In this document: in pieces, positions 34,412 through 44,441 of the stretch
How positions within the stretch are numbered: the stretch's first letter is position 1
Layout of the letters: each line of letters begins with the position of its first letter
Origin: Pictodentalium vernedei
Lineage: Eukaryota > Mollusca > Scaphopoda > Dentaliida > Dentaliidae
Direction of reading: 5' to 3'
Length of the DNA stretch: 64,000 nt
NCBI GenBank assembly: GCA_031216915.1
Contig: CM062297.1
Span: 543,762,971-543,826,970 of the forward strand
Position numbers and translations under genes: made by a program
The notes under the pieces: generated by a model
Seen by the model: the letters and a program-made list of their open reading frames with translations, nothing else
What the model was told of the DNA's origin: nothing
Databases searched by the model: none

Positions 34412-34787
34412 ATGATGCCGGTGTATCAAGGTGTACCATGGCAATATGGATATGGATTAGGGTCTATTTTTCGTACAGCAATAAGAACAGCTGCACCATT
34501 TATAAAACCAATTGCAAAAAATGCATTTCAAACATTAAAGAGAGATGGATTAAGACATGGTTTAGAAATAGCAAATGAATTGATAAAAAAACGTAAAGTA
34601 CCTAAAGACATTTTATTAACTCATGGAAAAGATCTTTTGAAATCAGTTGGTGAATCTTCTTTAGGTATAAAAAAGACAAAAACAAGAACGAAAACGTCAG
34701 TCTGTGATTCGTTCTCGTAGAGGTAAGACACGTCAAAGACAAGCTTATTCAAAACGAAAATCAAGACCACTTGATATATTTGATTGA
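34412..34787 (+). pseudogene. pX/pVII-like virion core protein, frameshifted
   Basis: It starts at ATG 34412, four bases after the penton stop. WQYGYGLGSIFR near the start parallels RGYGLGSILGG in P2 (58267-58581). A shift at the A run near 34668-34673 breaks the reading frame. The alternative frame then gives a strongly basic tail (RSRRGKTRQRQ type) ending at TGA 34785-34787. A Gly-rich start and Arg/Lys tail suit a DNA-condensing core or minor capsid protein like those of adenoviruses; this role is inferred. Confidence 0.65.
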
Positions 34788-34794
34788 AAAAATC

Positions 34795-36093
34795 ATGATG
34801 TTACATGGATCTTGCGAACATTTTGGTAGTAGTTTTGATCCAGATAATGTATCACCAACATCAAGTGGTATAGAAAATATTGGTGAAATTGAACAATTTC
34901 CTATTGCATCTTTAAATAATTCTTCACCAATAGAATTTTTAATTCCAAGACAAACAACCAAGTGGTTAGATCTCGCAGCATCTACACTTGAAGTTCAATT
35001 TAAAATTACAAAACAAGATGGGAGTGTTTTGGCTGGAGATACACATATTGCTCCTATCAATAATTTTTTTCATAGCATGTTCAGTAAAATTGATGTTACA
35101 CTGAATGGCAATCTTATCACCACCAATACAGATCTTTATCCTTATAGAGCATATTTTGAGAATTTTCTTAGTTATTCAAGAGATGTGAAAAAAACACATC
35201 TAGCTGCTAGTGAGATGTGGTATACAGATACTCCTGGACACCACGCAGAAACAAGTAAAGCTTCGTCAAACAAAGGTTTGACTGAACGAGCTAAAATAAT
35301 TGGTGGTAGCAAAAATGTACAACTAAGAGGAAAACTGCATTTAGATCTGTTTGTGCAAGATAAGTATTTACCAAATGGAGTTGAGATGAGAATTAAATTG
35401 CATCGTGCTCCAACTAAATTTTGTTTGATTGGTAGTGAACATGGAAAAATAGAAATTCAAAAAGCCATATTCAGAATACCGGCATTGGATTTATTTCCAA
35501 AATTTGCGAATGATCTTAATGCACAAATAGATCGAACAAATTATAAAATGCCCATAAGACGTAGTGAAATTAAAACTTTTACTATTGGAAGTGGTCTTCG
35601 TTCAAAAATAGAAGACCATCTGTTTCATAAACAGATGCCAAAACGAATTATTCTTGGTTTAGTTAATAATAGAGATATAAATGGAGATATTGGCACTAAT
35701 CCATTTAATTTTCAACATTTCGATTTGAATAAGTTGGAAATCACAATAGATGGACATTCTATTAAAGCACGTCCCTTTGAACCGAATTTTGAAGGTGGAC
35801 TTTATCTAAATTCATATTTATCATTGTATGAAGCTATGGGCTATTTTGGACAAAATCAATCATTTAATTTATCTTTGCAGGATTATGCAAAAGAGTATAC
35901 CCTTTGGGGTATTGATTTGACACCTGATCAGAGTAGTAGTGGGCCCTTGGCTCACCCAATAAAGTCTGGCAATCTTAGGTTTGAACTTCAGTTTGCTCAA
36001 GCTCTTCCAGAGGTGATCAACGTTGTTGTCTATGCAGAATTTGATAGTGAGATAGAAATCAACAAATTCAGAGAAGTGATATTTGACTATTAA
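34795..36093 (+). CDS. Major capsid protein (double jelly-roll)
   Basis: I place the start at ATG 34795; the open frame extends eight codons upstream only from a TTG. The 432-residue frame is uninterrupted. Markers shared with P2 are the SSPIEFLIP/GPIEFHIAG stretch, the FHSMFSKIDVTLNG/WMHSLFNQIDISLNE stretch, the YRAYFENFLSY stretch, the PKRIILG junction and the final VVVYAEFDSEIEINKFREVIFDY block (YAEFQNIIEVDKNRQVIFDY in P2). Polinton major capsid proteins form the hexon-like capsomers of the icosahedral shell. It lies between the pX-like gene and the protease, the order of virion modules. Confidence 0.9.
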   Translation: MMLHGSCEHFGSSFDPDNVSPTSSGIENIGEIEQFPIASLNNSSPIEFLIPRQTTKWLDLAASTLEVQFKITKQDGSVLAGDTHIAPINNFFHSMFSKIDVTLNGNLITTNTDLYPYRAYFENFLSYSRDVKKTHLAASEMWYTDTPGHHAETSKASSNKGLTERAKIIGGSKNVQLRGKLHLDLFVQDKYLPNGVEMRIKLHRAPTKFCLIGSEHGKIEIQKAIFRIPALDLFPKFANDLNAQIDRTNYKMPIRRSEIKTFTIGSGLRSKIEDHLFHKQMPKRIILGLVNNRDINGDIGTNPFNFQHFDLNKLEITIDGHSIKARPFEPNFEGGLYLNSYLSLYEAMGYFGQNQSFNLSLQDYAKEYTLWGIDLTPDQSSSGPLAHPIKSGNLRFELQFAQALPEVINVVVYAEFDSEIEINKFREVIFDY

Positions 36094-36098
36094 ACAAG

Positions 36099-36434
36099 AT
36101 GAGTCAGTGTGAACATTGCAAGATGTGTAAAGAAAAAATACAAACATTATTTCAAGAATGTGTAGTGATAGAACTGACAAAATCCATTCAACAGAAAATG
36201 AAAAATATCTGTGAAGAAGAAAATCCAACCAACAAAACAACATTAATAGATATGAACATTGCAGAGTGTTTACAGAAAGTGTGTCCAGTGACTATACTAT
36301 ATAATCTACACAAGAGAGCAAGAAAAATAAACTTATTAGAATATTGTGCTCATATAGACTGCCAAAAAGACATTCAAAAGTGGGCAGATTTAGTTAAAAG
36401 AGACTGGTCATATTATACAGCATATCTTGATTAA
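36099..36434 (+). CDS. P1 cysteine-containing hypothetical protein, 111 aa
   Basis: It starts five bases after the capsid stop and ends just before the protease. The first 15 residues carry a CEHCKMC cluster, and another CAHIDC lies near residue 90, suggesting metal binding. The rest is helical and charged. I see no equivalent at this position in P2 and recognise no family. Confidence 0.6.
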   Translation: MSQCEHCKMCKEKIQTLFQECVVIELTKSIQQKMKNICEEENPTNKTTLIDMNIAECLQKVCPVTILYNLHKRARKINLLEYCAHIDCQKDIQKWADLVKRDWSYYTAYLD

Positions 36435-36468
36435 CGGCTCCGTGCCAGCCTTTTTCAAGGCTAAGAAG

Positions 36469-36939
36469 ATGGAAACCATACAATTACAAACTATACTTGA
36501 CAGTTCTCAAAGGTTATCATCCTTAAATGGAAAAGTGTGTTCAATAGACTTGTTACCAAAACAAAAACCTAAACACAGACAAGCATATATTGTGAACACA
36601 GATTCATCAAAAGAACCAGGAGAACATTGGATAGCAATATATTTTAAAGACAATCATTCTGCTATCTACTTTGATTCATATGGTTTACCACCAATAGATA
36701 GAGACATATACAATTTCATAGTGAAAAATACAGATTCCTGGACAATAAATACAATGAGACTACAAAGTGAATTTACTGTTGTGTGTGGAATGTACTGTAT
36801 ATTTGCTTTAGATCATCTTGCAAGAGGATATGATTTAGAGACAGTTCTTACTGTCAAATTTGATCCAAGAAATTTTCAAGAGAATGATAGAGATGTTTGA
36901 CGATGGTTTGAGCAAACTTATAGACATTATTTAAAATAA
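36469..36939 (+). pseudogene. Adenain-type cysteine protease, late stop
   Basis: This maturation protease cleaves capsid and core proteins during virion assembly. The catalytic residues are visible: His in EPGEHWIAIYF, Asp in YFDSYGLPP, and Cys in VVCGMYCIF; the P2 gene has the same three blocks. ATG 36469 gives a start matching the P2 length. A TGA at 36898-36900 precedes 12 further sense codons in frame (RWFEQTYRHYLK) and a TAA at 36937-36939. The stop therefore probably truncates only the last dozen residues. Activity might survive, but the element as a whole is dead. Confidence 0.88.
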
Positions 36940-37934
36940 CTGTAATAAATATCAGGTGTCAAAACAATCCCACAGAGGTAATTTTTTACATCTTTTAGTT
37001 TTTCAGTTTTTTTTTATTAAAGTCAATCAACATTTATATAATTTTCGCCAGACATTTGTGTAACAGAGAGATAGGGTTTTTTAGTTATTTTTTATATTTG
37101 TTTCAAAATCAGATCACTTGAGTGATATCAATTTTTTATCTGACTCCCAAGATTTTTTCAAAAAATCTTGGCTGTCAAATGAAAAAACTAGAATAAAAAA
37201 GAATCTTGATGTAAATAGGTTTTCTCATGGATAGGCAAACTCAGATCTCGGTGTATATATGTTCAGATTTCATTTCAATATAATGGTTCAACTTTAAATA
37301 CAGTTTTGTGTTTTGTTAAAACCTCTGTGATAGTTTAGTCGATTTTGTTAGGTTAGTCCTATAATCCCTTTTTATCACTGTGTCCCTATTATCTCCCAAC
37401 AGTAAAAAAGAGTTAAGAGTCACTTCTCTTTTTCACTGAGAGTATTAGGTTTTAATATTGTATGCATACTAATCAAAAACTTTTATAGTGTAACCTGATA
37501 TACAGTTTATACTGTAGAGATAATTTTGATTGCTAAACATACATTGAATACTATTCTTACTATAGAAAAAACAACTATCACAGAGAGTTCGACCACAACG
37601 CGAATCCCTAAGTATTTTTATTTTGTGCATGTGTTCTTGTGTTTTATTGTAAGCATAATTTCCTTGTGCTCGCAACAAAACACAAGAAGACACACAAAAT
37701 GCCATTTCCCCATTTACAGAAGTTGTATGCACAGAGTGGAGAGATGACAACCCAAAACCATATGGATAACCCCTAATATAAAATGATTTTAAAATAATAT
37801 AGACATTGGCTCACACTCTAGGGAGGGAACTGTTTTTTTGTCTTTTCATAACAAAGACTTGGTTGTGAACATGAGAAGATATATCTCTTTCTAATAGTGT
37901 GGATAGCCCTGAAAAGGGCCGTTTTTAAAAATCT
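36940..37934. other. P1 right non-coding region with hairpin
   Basis: AT-rich spacer between the convergent protease and the 37935-38321 gene. It includes a perfect hairpin at 37147-37171 (12-bp arms, ccaagatttttt and its complement, one-base centre), a possible transcription terminator. No protein-like frame. Confidence 0.55.
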
Positions 37935-38321
37935 TCAGTTCCGTAGAGAGCTATGTGGTAAAGCCATCTCTTCTTCGGTGAAGAATTCACTTTCCCACAC
38001 GTCTATAGTTGTTGGTAACATATCTTCATCTGTAAAGCAATCTTGTTCCCATTGATAACTTCGTCCTACAAGAGCTTCTTCCTGCATATGTACGGGGAGA
38101 TCAAACCAGTGTTTAAGTCGATTCTTGTACTGGATCTCCCTGAACGGATGTGTGGCGGCTTTGATGAATGGGTGGTCTTCAGTCTTCTTAAGTTGTTCTT
38201 TCATGGGAAGTGTTGCTGACCACCACTTTCTCAAAGCCAAGGCGAATTCTTCATCAGCCCTCTCTTTCTTGGTTCTCTCATAATTCTCCATGGCTCTGTA
38301 ATCAATCTTCGTTGGTTCCAT
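37935..38321 (-). CDS. P1 accessory protein, minus strand, 128 aa
   Basis: An uninterrupted frame read against the rest of P1, just inside the right terminal repeat. It is rich in Trp, Glu and Lys, with a repeated short pattern (WEQDCFTDEDMLP and WESEFFTEEEMALP, two acidic motifs 20 residues apart). Its coding DNA is noticeably less AT-rich than the neighbouring spacer, which supports a real gene. No family is recognised. Polintons often keep an opposite-strand accessory gene at one end. Confidence 0.55.
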   Translation of the reverse strand: MEPTKIDYRAMENYERTKKERADEEFALALRKWWSATLPMKEQLKKTEDHPFIKAATHPFREIQYKNRLKHWFDLPVHMQEEALVGRSYQWEQDCFTDEDMLPTTIDVWESEFFTEEEMALPHSSLRN

Positions 38322-38479
38322 GTCTTTTTCCTCTCTGTCAAAGATGATTTTCTTTAGTCAGACGATGAAATGTATCCAAATCCTCAACTCACCTTCTTTC
38401 TATAGACAATCCGAGGCTCGAAAATGCACTGAAGAACTCTCATGCAACAATTCGATCGAGTTCGGGAAAAAAATCAGGT

Positions 38480-38818
38480 GTGGGAAAATAAAAACTTGCA
38501 AAATACAAAAATAATTTGCAAACACAAAAAATATTTTCTTAGAAAATATATTTTGTGTTTGCAAATTTATTTTCACAAAAAACTTTTTCATAAAAAATTA
38601 TGAAAAAGCTTTTTGTAAAAATAATTTGCAAACACAAAATATATTTTCTTAGAAAATATTTTTGTGTTTGCAAATTATTTTTCTATTTTGCGAAACACAA
38701 AAAACAAAAAACATTTAAGCTAAACAAAAATTATATTGCAAACCACAAAAAAACATTTAAGCTAAACAAAAAATTAATTTGCAAACTACAAAAAATAAAT
38801 TAATGTTCAGTGGAAACT
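38480..38818. repeat. P1 right terminal inverted repeat
   Basis: The mirror of the left end: the last 30 bases match the reverse complement of 17467-17496 with one mismatch. Like the left repeat it is made of nested palindromes built from tttgcaaacacaaaa words (38516-38690), followed by two copies of acatttaagctaaac near 38711 and 38752. Confidence 0.75.
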
Positions 38819-38865
38819 TATAAGCCAGAAATGTACTATAGGATCTGGTCATAAAGCATGATGCA

Positions 38866-39169
38866 GAGCCACTATAGCCCCAAGCATTTTTAACACTGAG
38901 TTTTCCATAGGGTCCATAGGGTTAGTGTTAAATTGTGTAACTTATAGCCCCAATAATTTGTAGTTGTGAAACTTATAGCCCCAAGAACTTATAGCCCCAA
39001 ACCTGAATGCACTGTGCCACCAGTGCATTCAGGTTTGGGGCTATAAGTTCTTGGGGCTATAAGTTTCACAACTATAAATTCTTGGGGCTATAAGTTACAC
39101 AGTTTAACACTAACCCTATGGACCCTATGGAAAACTCAGTGTTAAAAATGCTTGGGGCTATAGTGGCTC
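38866..39169. repeat. 304-bp palindrome beside P1
   Basis: Arms of about 149 bp (38866-39014 and 39021-39169) mirror each other around the loop tgccac with few mismatches. Each arm also holds direct repeats of ttggggctataagtt. It begins 48 bp after the P1 terminus. This is a foldback transposon or the product of a hairpin-mediated inverted duplication; no ORF. Confidence 0.92.
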
Positions 39170-41383
39170 CCCTAACTACTCCCGATAGAGACACAATACT
39201 TTTTCGCCGTCAAATAGACTAAGGATATTTGTTGTTAGGTGTCTTTGGGTCCCAAGTTCTTTTCTCATTGCGTACTAAATTACTAACCCACCATATAATG
39301 GGCTCATTGCAAGGTAAGCCTTACTATTATAGTTACAAGACGCTATGAGAAACCTGAAGTAAGAATACGTCACTTCTAATGCAATTGTTTGATCTTCTAA
39401 ATTAGTATCCAACATATTCCTAGTACTGGAAAGAATCATCCCAAGTGCACCTTGGTCTCTGTAGTAGTTTCTCTTAGTGTGTATTTAAAAAAAGTGCTTG
39501 CACCAGGGGGTGTGCCGTTGTTTCAGCTGACTACTGGGTCATCTTATCTCATCTTATCCATTTGTTTCCCTGTACTTTATACACGAGAGTAAGTCACACA
39601 TTAGGTAAAAATACATAATTGTGAAACAGTCTGGTTTAAGGTTGCGTAATGCACAGATTGGGAGACAACAGGTACACAGCCAATCTGGCCATGTCTCCCT
39701 GTAGTCTACACTGATATTGTCACGCATGAATTGTGTTAATTTACATATTTTTTCTATATCCTTAAAACACTCTTCACTACCATATGTATCATTTCTATTT
39801 GTTTCATGTATACTGCAAAATAAAGAAAGAAAGCAACATGTCTTTACTGTTGGAATACCCCCCCCCCCCCCCCCCACACACACACACTCCTCCTACCCCT
39901 CTGCTCAGAAACTATAAAACACAGTTTAAAACGTGGTGGAAACCTGAGGAGATGCACCCATCGGCGCGTGTAATTGTCAAACTTCTTGGCTCAGACCAGA
40001 CTAAAGCCAAAACGGAGTTCAAAATTCCATTCATTGAACATATATGCACCAGCAGCGTCTACTTTTGCCCAATATGAACACCTCCATGAGCACAAGTGCG
40101 TTGACGTGTTTCCTCCAGGGGCACAAGGATCGGAATGGCTTGTGTCAAATTGAAAATAAAAATTGTAAATTTAGTAGTTGAACTGCCCAAAGCGTACATG
40201 CCTTTGTTTATTTGTTTTGGTTGTTGGTATTTATATCCCTTTGTATACAGTGCAACTGAACGGGATAATTCATTATGAGTTGCACTACTATTTTACTTAG
40301 TTGATGCCTCGCTGTCAGATCGTCTAGCAAGGAAATAACCGATTGAATGTATCTACTGTAATGGCTTGAAAGGGCTGATTGAAATGACCCGTTGGCATGA
40401 AAAGGCAATTGAATATTTGGTTGTATATTGTTGGAAAACCTAAAAAATATTTCATCGTCAGCGCCGGGTTGCGCTGAACTGGGTACCATATTCCCCTACC
40501 ATTACACTTTTCGAAAATCTACCATTAACAGAAAGATGCATTCTGTTTCCCTGTTTATAGAGGCTAACTGGTGTATAAGGGGGGGGGGGGGATATATATA
40601 TTTTGAACTCTAGTTCACATAACAATATTTTCGCTTACATTTGTGAAAAACTGATATTGTTTGCACTGTTTGTGTGTACACAGCAAAAATTTACATTACA
40701 GTATTTTTAATGCCCTGATGGAATGAATTAGTAACGTTTGTGAAGTGTTCGTAGGCTTTGGCAGACAAATTAAAAAAATAGAATACATCTTTCATTGTTT
40801 TCAGCTCAGTTGGGTGACTGTAGGAAATATGGCGTTTCTACATATCCTCATTTTCTCTCGAGAAATATTATCGAGTGGGAGGGTCTTTTGTAATGGGGGA
40901 TGGGGGGGGGGGGTAGATAGGGGCTTTTGTCACCTTTCCTCCCGGAATGGAAGCAGCAAGTGCATCATTTCAGCAACGAATTACATTAATGTCACTGGTA
41001 GTTAATCTATTAGGGTGAGTTTAAACACATATTCACAGAAATAAACTTGTATTGTATTACCCAATCTATCTGGTCACTTGTATTGGGTTTAATAGGAAAC
41101 ATTCTGTGCACTAAGGCTATAATGTGGACCGCCGAGGAGGCTTTTTGAGAAACTAAAACTCCCCTCTTAAACAATGTTTTATTCAAACTCTCCTGTTGGT
41201 CGCATAAGCTAAAACGTTTTATTGTCGAGTTTGCGTTGGGTTGGTTTGGGGGGGGGGGGGATACCAAGATAAAAAAAATACAATATTACACCAATGTCCA
41301 CGTCAAAGTGTCACCTGGATTCGAACCAACTTGCAGCGATCTCTCCTAATCTTTGTGAAAGCCTAAAAACATGAACACAAGAT
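39170..41383. other. Gene-free intergenic stretch
   Basis: Low-information AT-rich DNA with a poly-C/CA run (39860-39888), poly-G runs (40581-40590, 40901-40911, 41250-41260) and no protein-like frame or RNA gene that I can support. Short frames here have random composition. A direct repeat aacacaagatc at the end belongs to the SINE target site. Confidence 0.55.
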
Positions 41384-41739
41384 CTATTTATTTATTTATT
41401 TGTGTTTAAGGTAACATACTTATGCACAGTGGCTAATCGTGACCGTGCCAGTTTTAGGGGTGAAGGAAGCCGGAGTACCCGGAGAGAACCACCGAGCATC
41501 GACGAGCAACTGTCAGCTCCTCAACATTCTAACTCTGTTCAAGCTCCGCTCAAGCAGGGTTACAGCGGTTGAAGACATATGCACCATCGACGTGCAGTAC
41601 GACTTAGTACACGGCGTCATCGTTCCCCCATTTAGGCAACCGGGATAAAGTGCTTTGCCCAAGGACACAACACGGGTCATCCCGGACCGAACTCGGGACC
41701 TCTAGTCCAACAGTCCACCACTGAGACACCGCGCTCCCA
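41384..41739 (-). mobile_element. tRNA-derived SINE with target duplication
   Basis: On the minus strand the 5' end is tRNA-like: an A-box-like tgtctcagtggtgg (about 41730-41717) and a B-box-like gagttcggtcc (about 41693-41683). A conserved body follows with ttgggcaaagcacttta, then an aaat-repeat tail at 41384-41400. The flanks aacacaagatc (41373-41383) and aacacacgatc (41740-41750) form an 11-bp duplication with one difference. It is mobilised by a LINE partner and transcribed by pol III. Confidence 0.85.
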
Positions 41740-41750
41740 AACACACGATC

Positions 41751-42836
41751 AGGGTCATTTTACACCCAAAGTTGTGAGTAGGATTAAATCGGAATGATCG
41801 GCCGATTTTTTCAAAATCTGTTGGATTTGAAAGCGTTAATTAATTTTTTTCGTTGTCCACTTTAGAAAGAATAAAAAAAGTTTGTAATTTTATGCCGGAA
41901 AGTGCGAGCATCTCTCAAAAAACATGAGGCATGAAAAAAGTGTCGAAAACGTTCTTATATTCATTTGAATGCAAAACGAGTGGACTTGCAATCAGATTAT
42001 ACAAAGTTTTAATTTATATCCTTTCTGAGCAGACGATTTTCGATTAGATCGGTTCAGTTATTCTGATCCGATAAAGCACTTTCAACACTATGATTTGGTT
42101 ACTCTGTTGCATCCAGTGGTGAATGATTTATCCACATCTTACTACAAAATATGATTAAAGACAAATTTTATACGCCAATATCTCTCGAAATAATGGACAG
42201 AACCATCTGATCTCTTCAGCCAAGAATTCTGACACGTTACATAAGAGAAATCATGTCTTTTCCCCGGACTTTTTGTTCATAAAAAACCTTAATTCAAAAA
42301 ATTCAGACATCTTCCAAAGAGTCGTTCATTTTTTGCCCCCTGTCAATATTCGTATCCATGCTCAAAGCCAGACTTTAAACTCGAAAACCTTATTCCAGAG
42401 CAAAGTTTGACTCATACAGCCAGAGACACCTCCACTAGTTCTTATGTCCTCATTATTTAAATATTGTGCAACCCAGATAAATGGAACATACCAATAATAA
42501 CAAGGATTCGTCATCGACTGACAACCCAGTATTCAGACATGATATTGGAGGCTAAATTCTCCTTTTTAACGCTACGCACATACACATGTATCATTATGAG
42601 TAATTTATGTGTTTGCGGATTGCATTGGGATAGCGTTGTGTCGCTGGAGGGAGATTCTTGCAGAATATTGTGTTCTATTTTAGTAAAGTTATCTTGGAAA
42701 AAAGAAGGGTGAGATTATTGCATTCTCTCGCCCAATCTTGAAACGTTTATCGTGATGCACATTTTAAAACTCTCTTCAATGTTTTTCTTGTGTTTCACTA
42801 TTTTTTAAAACGGTTCTAACAGCCCCAATACATAGA
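41751..42836. other. Gene-free intergenic stretch
   Basis: AT-rich DNA without a protein-like frame. The 82-codon frame at 42464-42712 lacks recognisable structure and is probably chance. No RNA gene or promoter seen. Confidence 0.5.
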
Positions 42837-42984
42837 GATTATTACCATTATGTGGATGTACAAAATATGTATCAGAGTCGAGCTCCGGGTTCTAAGGGCA
42901 GATCACGACGAGTCGTGATCTACCCTTAGAACCCGGGGCGAGACTCAGATACATATTTTGTACATCCACATGATGGTAATAATC
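42837..42984. repeat. 148-bp palindrome
   Basis: Arms of about 73 bp (42837-42909 and 42912-42984) mirror each other closely, from the centre gatcacgac/gtcgtgatc out to attaccat/atggtaat. It is a foldback element or a pair of inverted MITEs. Confidence 0.9.
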
Positions 42985-42987
42985 ATT

Positions 42988-43201
42988 TTATCTTACAATA
43001 TATTGGGGATAAGTCAAGAATGTAGACGAATATATAACGAACTATTTATTCGTACGGAAGAACAAAAAGAAAAAAAATGGAACTCACACGAAAGGAACGT
43101 GCTTGTATCCGACAACCTGATACAAACATCTATATCAGGGTGTCGGATACACGACAGTTGCGGAGTTAATACAGACAAAATACACGTTGATTGTAAGATA
43201 A
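42988..43201. mobile_element. Small element with 12-bp perfect terminal inverted repeats
   Basis: ttatcttacaat (42988-42999) is exactly mirrored by attgtaagataa (43190-43201). Inside is a second inverted pair (gtatccgacaacctgata and its near-complement near 43104-43149). The flanks show only att on both sides. It abuts the 148-bp palindrome and looks like a MITE; the frame inside it is not convincing. Confidence 0.6.
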
Positions 43202-43522
43202 ATTAGTTTAAACACGATGGGTTGTATTATTTTGTTATTTTTTCATCAGACTAATTGCCCGATGATGGGATGATCCACTAAAGCTGGGTATGGATGAAGT
43301 AACTATTCCTACCCATTTGACTGACAATTTCATGGCAATCCCTCAAAATTTGGCTGAAATACAGCGTTTTCATGAAAGGCAATAATTTTTGCGAATTTGG
43401 TCTTTTTCAAGCCAGTACGAAACATCCCAGGAGTATATTTTGAAACGTCGATTTGTTCCCAGTAGTATGTCATGTACACGGACAGGGATAGTTGGCAGGA
43501 CCCCGGTGCAGGACCCCGGAAG
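43202..43522. other. Gene-free spacer
   Basis: No supported feature. A modest AT-to-GC shift begins near 43440 toward the promoter-like cluster. Confidence 0.5.
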
Positions 43523-43721
43523 TGACGTCATGTCACGTGACCTAGTGCCGCCATGTTGTGTTGTCATGGTAACCCGCGTGAGCGGCCATGTTGTGACGTC
43601 ATCTCCATAGTGATACGTGATGTGAGTGCGCATGCGCAGCGCGTGTTGTTAGGGTGATACATGTTTCCGTCGTCCATTTTGTATACTGGAGGCCGCCATC
43701 TTGGTTTCTATGGTAGCACGT
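43523..43721. promoter_or_regulatory. Dense promoter-like motif cluster
   Basis: Within 200 bp there are two CRE sites (tgacgtca at 43523-43530 and 43594-43601) and E-boxes (tcacgtga at 43533-43540, gcacgtga near 43716). YY1-type words occur as gccgccatgttg at 43547-43558, a partial copy at 43581-43593 and ggccgccatcttgg at 43691-43704. There is also an RFX X-box-like gttgtcatggtaac (43560-43573) and a perfect NRF1-type tgcgcatgcgca (43627-43638). The region is CpG-rich against its surroundings. This is the motif set of a TATA-less housekeeping promoter, but no gene is visible on either side. Confidence 0.6.
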
Positions 43722-44441
43722 GATTGCTATGTTACCCAATTTTTCTGCAATAAGACGGGGGTATGTTCGGAAGGTGTGTTCGATTGTAGAAGAATAAATC
43801 TAATTACCACAAACAACCCGACTAATCCCTCCAAATCACCAAAATCCACCCGAAATCACCGAAATGGACTTTATTTGATACGGATTTTCCATTTTATCGG
43901 TTTAGCACGTAGTGCTATAGTACCGAGGGGGTATCGGGGGTGAATTCGACTGAAGTGGAGTAATTTTCTGGTTCGGATTTTCCGAGAATCCTCGTTTAAT
44001 TACCCAAATAAACCCGTCAAGTTGTATTATTTCGAATTCTTTCAGAATCCCTTTTTTGGATCCCATGACGTGTTATTTCCCTATTAAGAATAGCACGTAG
44101 TGCTCTAAGACAAATTTACCTAGAATCCATTATTTAAATTACAAGTAGGACCCATATGTGTACATGAAGGCCATGAAGCTAAGTTCCACCATATACTCAT
44201 ATGAGGATCTACCCAACAGATGTGTCGCACGAGGTCTAATTTACTATCCCTCATTTTGATTTTCCTTTGTACTTCGATGGAAAGTTAAAAAAAATAACAA
44301 CACTAAATATAAATTTAAATTTCTTTTATTCAACAACAAAAATACATCTTTTTTACATTTTTTAACATTCTAATTTCTTATATTCAACAATATATAAAAG
44401 TTCAACTTTTTAAGTTTCTTCTTGGTACATTGCTCGTCCTC
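43722..44441. other. Spacer downstream of promoter-like cluster
   Basis: No coding frame recognised. The word tagcacgtagtgct occurs twice (near 43902 and 44093). The last 150 bases are AT-rich and probably the 3' region of the minus-strand IAP fragment. Confidence 0.5.

Larger units (their letters stand above)
17467..38818 (+). mobile_element. P1: Polinton/Maverick (adintovirus-like) element, decayed
   Basis: The ends are inverted: agtttccactg with the next 20-25 bases at 17467 is mirrored by cagtggaaact ending at 38818, with the AG...CT termini usual for Polintons. Inside are the diagnostic modules: protein-primed-type PolB, packaging ATPase, DDE integrase with chromodomain, penton-like and double-jelly-roll capsid proteins, and adenain-type protease. 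Removing the inserted LINE (25498-31864) leaves about 15 kb, a normal Polinton length. No 6-bp target duplication is visible (cactca against tataag). In-frame stops and frameshifts in at least seven genes show it is inactive. Confidence 0.92.

Noticed and set aside
39554-39883. A cysteine-containing 109-codon minus-strand frame
   Set aside because: It begins in a poly-C run (Gly-rich start) and has no domain or conservation that I can see.
41668-41739. A functional tRNA gene
   Set aside because: The A and B boxes are recognisable but the rest does not fold as a full tRNA and continues into a SINE body with a tail and target duplication.
42464-43206. Two 82-codon + strand frames
   Set aside because: Random composition; the second lies within a MITE-like element and a palindrome.
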